DNA from: Bradyrhizobium sp.
GTDB lineage: Bacteria > Pseudomonadota > Alphaproteobacteria > Rhizobiales > Xanthobacteraceae
NCBI RefSeq assembly: GCF_016219575.1
Contig: NZ_JACRMG010000023.1
Coordinates: 186,001 to 250,000 of the forward strand
Direction: 5' to 3'
DNA length: 64,000 bases
Part shown: in pieces, positions 59,874 through 64,000 of the stretch
How positions within the stretch are numbered: position 1 is the stretch's first letter
Layout of the letters: each line of letters begins with the position of its first letter
Translations under genes and position numbers: made by a program
The notes under the pieces: generated by a model
The model's database searches: none
Seen by the model: the letters and a program-made list of their open reading frames with translations, nothing else
Told to the model about the DNA's origin: nothing

Positions 59874-60839
59874 TCAATACCCCCGGCTGCGATCGACCAC
59901 GTTCTCCAGCGTGCCATCAGCCTCGAATCGCGCGATCTGCCGCGCGACGTATTTCGAAATCTCGTCGGGGTCGGTGTCGGCCGCATTGTGCGGCGTGAGC
60001 ACGACGTTCGGGTGAGTCCAGAACGGACTGTCCGCCGGCAGCGGCTCGGTCTCGAACACGTCGAGCGAGGCGCCGCCCAGCGTGCCGTCGTCGAGGCACG
60101 CCAGGACGTCCGCTTCGTTCTGCAAGCCGCCGCGGCCGGCATTGATCAGCACGGGCGCGCCGAGTGGGCCGCTGCGGCTGAGCCGCGCGAACACATCGCG
60201 ATTGAGGATGTGCCGCGTGTCCGCGGTGAGCGGCAGCAGGCAGACCAGGATGTCGGTCTGGTGGAGGAACGCATCAAATCCGTCGGCGCCATGAAAGCAC
60301 GCCATGCCTTCGACCCGCTTCGGCGACCTGCTCCAGCCGGAGACGCGAAAACCGAGCCGCCGCAAAATGTCGGCGGCATTGGTGCCGAGCGTACCGAGCC
60401 CCATGATGCCGACCGACATCGCGCTAGCGGCATGCTGGAATTTCGGCGCCCACCGCTTCACCCGCTGCGACTCCCGCAAGTAGGGCTCCTGCCGGTGATG
60501 CATCAGCACATGCAGCACGACATATTCGGCCATGCGGTCGGTGAGATCGGCAACCGCCACGCGCACCAGCGGCACGTCGGGCAGCGACCTGTCCGCCATC
60601 AGCGCATCGACGCCGGCCCCCAGATTGAAGATCACGCGCAGGTTGGGAAAGCCGGCGAGCTCCCCGGGCTTCGGTTTCCAGACCGCGGCATAGTGCACCT
60701 CGGCCGGATCGAAGCCGGACGCAGGAAGCAGCAGCACGCGGCGGTCGCCGCAAACCTCGTCGAACCGGGCCTTCCAGCGCGCCGGCGACCAGTTTTCCGT
60801 CCCGCCATGGACGAGGATGGCGAGGGCGCCTTTGGTCAT
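59874..60839 (-). CDS. ghrA: D-2-hydroxyacid dehydrogenase (GhrA-type glyoxylate/hydroxypyruvate reductase)
   Basis: 321 residues. NAD(P) site GIMGLGTLGTNAADILRRLGFRVSGWSRSPKRVEG, catalytic Arg in LINAGRGGLQNEADVL, Glu in DVFETEPLP and His in LTPHNAADT. N-terminal FNLGAGVDAL is the family substrate loop. It reduces glyoxylate or hydroxypyruvate in the cytoplasm. It stands alone, convergent with the chemoreceptor gene and divergent from a small secreted protein gene. Confidence 0.92.
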   Translation of the reverse strand: MTKGALAILVHGGTENWSPARWKARFDEVCGDRRVLLLPASGFDPAEVHYAAVWKPKPGELAGFPNLRVIFNLGAGVDALMADRSLPDVPLVRVAVADLTDRMAEYVVLHVLMHHRQEPYLRESQRVKRWAPKFQHAASAMSVGIMGLGTLGTNAADILRRLGFRVSGWSRSPKRVEGMACFHGADGFDAFLHQTDILVCLLPLTADTRHILNRDVFARLSRSGPLGAPVLINAGRGGLQNEADVLACLDDGTLGGASLDVFETEPLPADSPFWTHPNVVLTPHNAADTDPDEISKYVARQIARFEADGTLENVVDRSRGY

Positions 60840-60929
60840 ATTTGGGTTCCCCGGAATTGTGTGAGGCTAGTCACATAACGGATCGGGCGGCTGCCCTAGT
60901 CTGCTCCCATCAAACAAGGGAGACTTCCC

Positions 60930-61376
60930 ATGCGCAAACTGATCCTGATTTCCGCTCTGCTGCTGGCCTCCGTTTCCGCCCAAGCCGGCGAAACCCGCAG
61001 CCTGAGCCTGGCCGGCATTCCCACGGCTACCACCACCGCCGCTGCCAATGGCAGCACCGCCGTTGAGGCGCCGAAGCCGATCGCGCAGGTTTCCGCCCAA
61101 CTCGCCCAGGCGGCCACGTCCGCCAACGACGCCGCCCCGATCCAGATCCAGGCTCCTGCCGCGGCTCCGGCCCCGGTTCAGGCCCAGGCGCCCGCTGCCA
61201 CGCCGACGACCACGGCTCCGGCGGCCGCCACGACCACGACGACTGCGACGACGACCGAGACCAAGCCCGCGACCACGGCCACGACCGAGAGCAAGAAGAC
61301 CGTGAAGAAGGCCCGTCGCGAATCCGATGAAGCCAAGGCCCGCCGCATCGCCGCCCGGTATGGCGTGTACTGGTAA
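60930..61376 (+). CDS. Secreted Ala/Thr/Pro-rich low-complexity protein
   Basis: 148 residues. Signal peptide MRKLILISALLLASVSAQA. Then a disordered region dominated by Ala, Pro, Thr and Gln (PAAAPAPVQAQAPAATPTTT), with a basic C-terminus KKARRESDEAKARRIAARYG ending VYW. No family recognised. It is followed by a strong hairpin, so it is probably monocistronic. Confidence 0.7.
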   Translation: MRKLILISALLLASVSAQAGETRSLSLAGIPTATTTAAANGSTAVEAPKPIAQVSAQLAQAATSANDAAPIQIQAPAAAPAPVQAQAPAATPTTTAPAAATTTTTATTTETKPATTATTESKKTVKKARRESDEAKARRIAARYGVYW

Positions 61377-61410
61377 GCCAAACGCAACTCCCGGCGAAGT
61401 TCCTCTTCAC

Positions 61411-61446
61411 GAAGCGGAAGAAATTGAAAAATTTCTTCCGCTTCGT
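61411..61446. terminator. Strong 16-bp perfect hairpin
   Basis: CGAAGCGGAAGAAATT (61411-61426) and AATTTCTTCCGCTTCG (61431-61446) pair perfectly around a GAAA loop. It lies 35 bp after the Ala/Thr-rich gene and 56 bp before the DGPF gene. The lower stem is AT-rich next to the loop and there is only a short T-run, but it is the most stable hairpin I see in the window. Confidence 0.75.
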
Positions 61447-61501
61447 TGTCGGCTGCAGGCATATTCCGTCGTCCTTTAGATGAACGGGAGTTGCCTGCCG
61501 A

Positions 61502-61870
61502 ATGCTGTACGCCATCCTCTGCTATCATGACGAAGATTTGGTCGGTTCCTGGAGCAAGGAGCACGACGCCGAGGTCATGACGAAGCTCGCCGTCGTGCAG
61601 GAGAATCTCGCGAAGCAGGGACGGCTTGGCCCGGTCGCGCGTCTCTTGCCGACCACCGCCGCGACGACGCTGCGCAAGGACGATCCGCCGCTGGTGCTGG
61701 ACGGGCCCTTTGCCGAGACCAAGGAACAGCTGCTCGGGTTCTACATCGTCGACTGCAAGAACCTCGATGAAGCCCTCGACGTCGCGAAGGATCTCGGCGC
61801 GGCCAATCCCGGTGGCGCCTACGAGATCCGCCCGGTCGGCGTGCTCAATCCCGGGAGCATCGAGACGTGA
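61502..61870 (+). CDS. DGPF-domain (YCII-related) protein
   Basis: 122 residues. The DGPF signature is explicit: PPLVLDGPFAETKEQLLGFYIVDCKNLDEALDVAKDL, with MLYAILCYHDEDLVGSWSKEHDAEVM at the start and YEIRPV near the end. Members of this family are encoded with ECF42-type sigma factors and may be small enzymes or sensors. It overlaps the sigma gene by 4 bases (GTGA). Confidence 0.93.
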   Translation: MLYAILCYHDEDLVGSWSKEHDAEVMTKLAVVQENLAKQGRLGPVARLLPTTAATTLRKDDPPLVLDGPFAETKEQLLGFYIVDCKNLDEALDVAKDLGAANPGGAYEIRPVGVLNPGSIET

Positions 61871-63144
61871 CCGACACCGCTTGGATCGACGCCGCGCTCG
61901 CCTCGGCGCGCCCCCAGGCGGTCGGCGCGCTGCTGCGCTATTTCCGCAACCTCGACGCGGCGGAGGAGGCCTATCAAAACGCCTGCCTGCGCGCGCTGAA
62001 GACCTGGCCGCAGAACGGCCCGCCGCGCGATGCCGCAAGCTGGCTGATCATGGTCGGCCGCAATGCGGGCATCGACGAGGTCAGGCGCCACCGCAAGCAG
62101 GAGGCGCTGCCGGAGGACGAGGCGATCTCCGATCTCGACGATGCCGAGGAGAAAATCGCCGAACGGCTCGACGGCTCGCACTACCGCGACGACATTTTGC
62201 GGCTGCTCTTCATCTGCTGTCATCCCGATTTGCCGGCAACCCAGCAGATCGCGCTGGCGCTGCGCATCGTCTCCGGCCTTTCGGTGAAGCAGATCGCGCG
62301 TGCCTTCCTGGTCAGCGAAGCCGCGATGGAGCAGCGCATCACGCGCGCGAAGGCCCGCGTCGCCGAAGCAAAAGTGCCGTTCGAGACGCCGGGCGCGGCG
62401 GAGCGCAGCGAACGCCTCGCCTCCGTCGCCGCCATGATCTACCTGATCTTCAACGAGGGCTATTCGGCGAGCGGCGATACCGCCGAAATTCGTTCGCCGC
62501 TTTGCGAGGAGGCGATCCGCCTGTCGCGGTTGTTGCTGCGGCTGTTCCAGAGCGAGCCGGAGATCATGGGCCTCGCCGCGCTGCTCCTGCTGCAGCACGC
62601 CCGCGCAGCCTCGCGCTTCGATTCGGACGGCGCCGTGATCCTGCTCGAGGACCAGGACCGCTCGCTGTGGAACAAGGCGCTGATCGCCGAGGGCCTCGCG
62701 CTGATCGACAAGGCGATGCGCCATCGCCGCAGCGGTCCCTATCAGGTGCAGGCGGCGATCTCGGCGCTGCATGCGCGCGCCGGAAAGCCCGGGGAGACCG
62801 ACTGGACCCAGATCGAGCTGCTCTATGGCGCGCTCGAGGTGATGCAGCCGTCGCCGGTCGTGACCCTCAACCGTTCGGTCGCGGTCTCGAAGGTGCGCGG
62901 CGCCCAGGCGGCGCTCGACATGATCGAGCCCCTGGCGTCGCGGCTGTCGAACTATTTTCACTATTTCGGCGTGCGCGGCGCCTTCCTGATGCAACTCGGC
63001 CGCAACGAAGAGGCCCACACCGCCTTCGACCGCGCCATTGCGCTGGCCAACACGTCCGCGGAGGCCGCCCACATCCGCATGCATCTCGACCGCCTGATGC
63101 GCGACAGCCAGGTGCCGGTCAAGGCTGCAAAGGCAACCCAGTAA
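61867..63144 (+). CDS. ECF sigma factor with C-terminal TPR-like extension (ECF42 type)
   Basis: 425 residues, about twice the size of a simple ECF sigma. Region 2 is about 20-85 (LLRYFRNLDAAEEAYQNACLRALKTWP, ASWLIMVGRNAGIDEVRRH) and region 4 about 115-165 (ALRIVSGLSVKQIARAFLVSEAAMEQRITRAKARV). A long C-terminal domain follows with NEGYSAS and repeated helices (DKAMRHRRSGPYQVQAAISALHA, NEEAHTAFDRAIALANTSAEAAHI). The architecture and the DGPF partner match group ECF42, which lacks a classical anti-sigma factor. GTG start at 61867. Confidence 0.93.
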   Translation: MTDTAWIDAALASARPQAVGALLRYFRNLDAAEEAYQNACLRALKTWPQNGPPRDAASWLIMVGRNAGIDEVRRHRKQEALPEDEAISDLDDAEEKIAERLDGSHYRDDILRLLFICCHPDLPATQQIALALRIVSGLSVKQIARAFLVSEAAMEQRITRAKARVAEAKVPFETPGAAERSERLASVAAMIYLIFNEGYSASGDTAEIRSPLCEEAIRLSRLLLRLFQSEPEIMGLAALLLLQHARAASRFDSDGAVILLEDQDRSLWNKALIAEGLALIDKAMRHRRSGPYQVQAAISALHARAGKPGETDWTQIELLYGALEVMQPSPVVTLNRSVAVSKVRGAQAALDMIEPLASRLSNYFHYFGVRGAFLMQLGRNEEAHTAFDRAIALANTSAEAAHIRMHLDRLMRDSQVPVKAAKATQ

Positions 63145-63153
63145 GCCCTCGTC

Positions 63154-63230
63154 ATGCCCGGGCTTGACCCGGGCATCCACGTCTTTGGGAGAGGGGGACG
63201 TGGATGGCCGGGACAAGCCCGGCCATGACG
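63154..63230. repeat. Intact palindromic dispersed repeat, same type as the island target
   Basis: TCATGCCCGGGCTTGACCCG and GGGCATCCACG, a short spacer, then ACGTGGATGGCCGGGACAAG and CCCGGCCATGACG. Its last 33 bases (63198-63230) are split between 23208-23232 and 48456-48469, with GCCCGG shared. It lies between the sigma gene and the SRPBCC gene. Confidence 0.9.
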
Positions 63231-63298
63231 CAGATAAAATTCCAACGCGTGTCGAATCGGCGCCACGTCGTTCGTCGTAGGGGAGTGAGGAGCTATCA

Positions 63299-63847
63299 AT
63301 GGAGCCTACCATGTTGAAAATCATTGCCGGCATCGCCATCGTGCTTGTCGTCGCGATTGCCGTCGTCCTCGTTCTCGCCGCCACCAAGCCCGACACCTTC
63401 CGCATCGAGCGCAATGCCACCATCAACGCGCCGGCGGAGAAGATCTTTGCCGTGCTCAGCGACTTCCATCAGTGGGGCGGCTGGTCGCCCTGGGAGAAAA
63501 AGGATCCCGACATGAAGCGCAGCTTTACCGGCGCCGATCGCGGCAAGGGTGCGGTCTATGGCTGGGAGGGCGACAAGAACGTCGGCACCGGCCGGATGGA
63601 AATCCTGGAGGCCAGCACGCCGTCGAAGCTCGTCATCAAGCTCGACTTCCTGAAACCCTTCGAGGCGCACAACACCGCCGAATTCACAATGCTGCCGCAG
63701 GGCAATGCCACCAACGTGCACTGGGTGATGCATGGGCCCTCGCCCTTGATGGCCAAGGTGATGCATGTCTTCATCAACATGGACAAGATGGTCGGCAAGG
63801 ATTTCGAGCAGGGCCTTGCCAACCTGAAGCAGCTCACCGAGAAGTGA
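63299..63847 (+). CDS. SRPBCC/START-like family protein, membrane anchored
   Basis: 182 residues. N-terminal anchor (MLKIIAGIAIVLVVAIAVVLVLAA), then the SRPBCC fold: FRIERNATINAPAEKIFAVLSDFHQWGGWSPWEKKDPDMKRSFTG, GKGAVYGWEGDKNVGTGRMEI, LDFLKPFEAHNTAEFTM and a C-terminal helix FEQGLANLKQLTEK. It probably binds a hydrophobic ligand. An RBS GAGGAG precedes ATG 63299. It may belong to the ECF42-linked set, as such proteins often neighbour DGPF and VOC genes. Confidence 0.88.
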   Translation: MEPTMLKIIAGIAIVLVVAIAVVLVLAATKPDTFRIERNATINAPAEKIFAVLSDFHQWGGWSPWEKKDPDMKRSFTGADRGKGAVYGWEGDKNVGTGRMEILEASTPSKLVIKLDFLKPFEAHNTAEFTMLPQGNATNVHWVMHGPSPLMAKVMHVFINMDKMVGKDFEQGLANLKQLTEK

Positions 63848-63930
63848 GCTTCTCGTGCCCGGTCCGCGGTGCGGCGCTTCGTCAGGGACGCACCGCAGAG
63901 CCGGGCCAAGAAGGCAGCCAGGAGTCATCG

Positions 63931-64000
63931 ATGCAGCTCAATCCTTACGTCACCTACAATGGCAATTGCGAAGCGGCGCTGAAATATTACCAGAAGGTGC
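63931..64000 (+). CDS. PhnB-like VOC family protein, 5' end only
   Basis: The window ends 23 codons in. MQLNPYVTYNGNCEAALKYYQKV is the standard N-terminus of PhnB-type glyoxalase/VOC proteins (NPYLxFNGNCxEAxxFY). An RBS (AGGAG) sits 7 bases before the ATG. VOC and DGPF genes commonly accompany ECF42 sigma factors, so this may be part of the same functional set. Confidence 0.85.
   Translation, partial: MQLNPYVTYNGNCEAALKYYQKV

Overview
The window looks like a Bradyrhizobium-type alphaproteobacterial chromosome (Bradyrhizobium/Rhodopseudomonas group). The evidence is high GC with strong third-position bias, the tkt-gap-pgk-fba cluster, a zapA / 6S RNA / fau / YmdB neighbourhood, a ruvC-ruvA-ruvB-ybgC neighbourhood, and several families of short palindromic dispersed repeats between genes. 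The organism assignment comes from gene content and gene order, not from a database search.

Layout. 1-948 is the 3' end of an RND multidrug pump. From 11.06 kb back to 0.95 kb the minus strand carries central carbon genes in the order tkt, gap, pgk, class II aldolase, class I aldolase. They are followed by a thiE-like gene and a Sel1-repeat gene coupled by 4-base overlaps, then an inositol monophosphatase and a small membrane-anchored protein. 11.4-16.1 kb holds DUF4164, zapA, a vapBC module, 6S RNA, fau, a YmdB-type phosphoesterase and an MFS transporter. 16.1-22.4 kb holds a mandelate-racemase-like enzyme with a divergent TetR gene, a TPR protein with an internal 522-bp duplication, a soluble chemoreceptor with PilZ and C-terminal sensor domains, and yebC.

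The main feature is an integrated mobile island of about 25.2 kb (about 23,233-48,461) that separates ruvC from ruvA. A large serine recombinase lies at its left edge. Both junctions fall inside a palindromic repeat whose uninterrupted copy is still present at 63,154-63,230, so the target site can be rebuilt from this window alone. The island carries higBA, an AlpA-like regulator, a mobilisation module (traA relaxase, a recognisable oriT, traC, traD, with no type IV secretion genes), an IS5-type element with a frameshifted transposase, a two-domain porin, and a long metal-resistance block. That block encodes a DUF2946 protein, a CzcCBA/CusCBA-type pump with a PII-like regulator gene between its adaptor and pump genes, a small periplasmic protein, a Zn/Cd/Pb-type P1B ATPase, an encapsulated-ferritin-like protein without a shell gene, a PilZ protein, a bestrophin-like membrane protein and a CDF exporter. 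Together these would move divalent or monovalent heavy metals from cytoplasm to periplasm (ATPase, CDF) and then out of the cell (RND pump).

After the island, ruvA, ruvB, a DUF6869-type protein, a second vapBC and ybgC follow. tolQ, usually next to ybgC, is absent. Instead there is a variable region: a DUF1348 protein plus TetR pair with a visible operator, an SGNH hydrolase, secreted proteins, a GST/TetR divergent pair with a perfect operator palindrome, a Cache-domain protein next to a membrane chemoreceptor, a GhrA-type dehydrogenase, a DGPF/ECF sigma pair, an SRPBCC protein and the start of a PhnB-like VOC protein.
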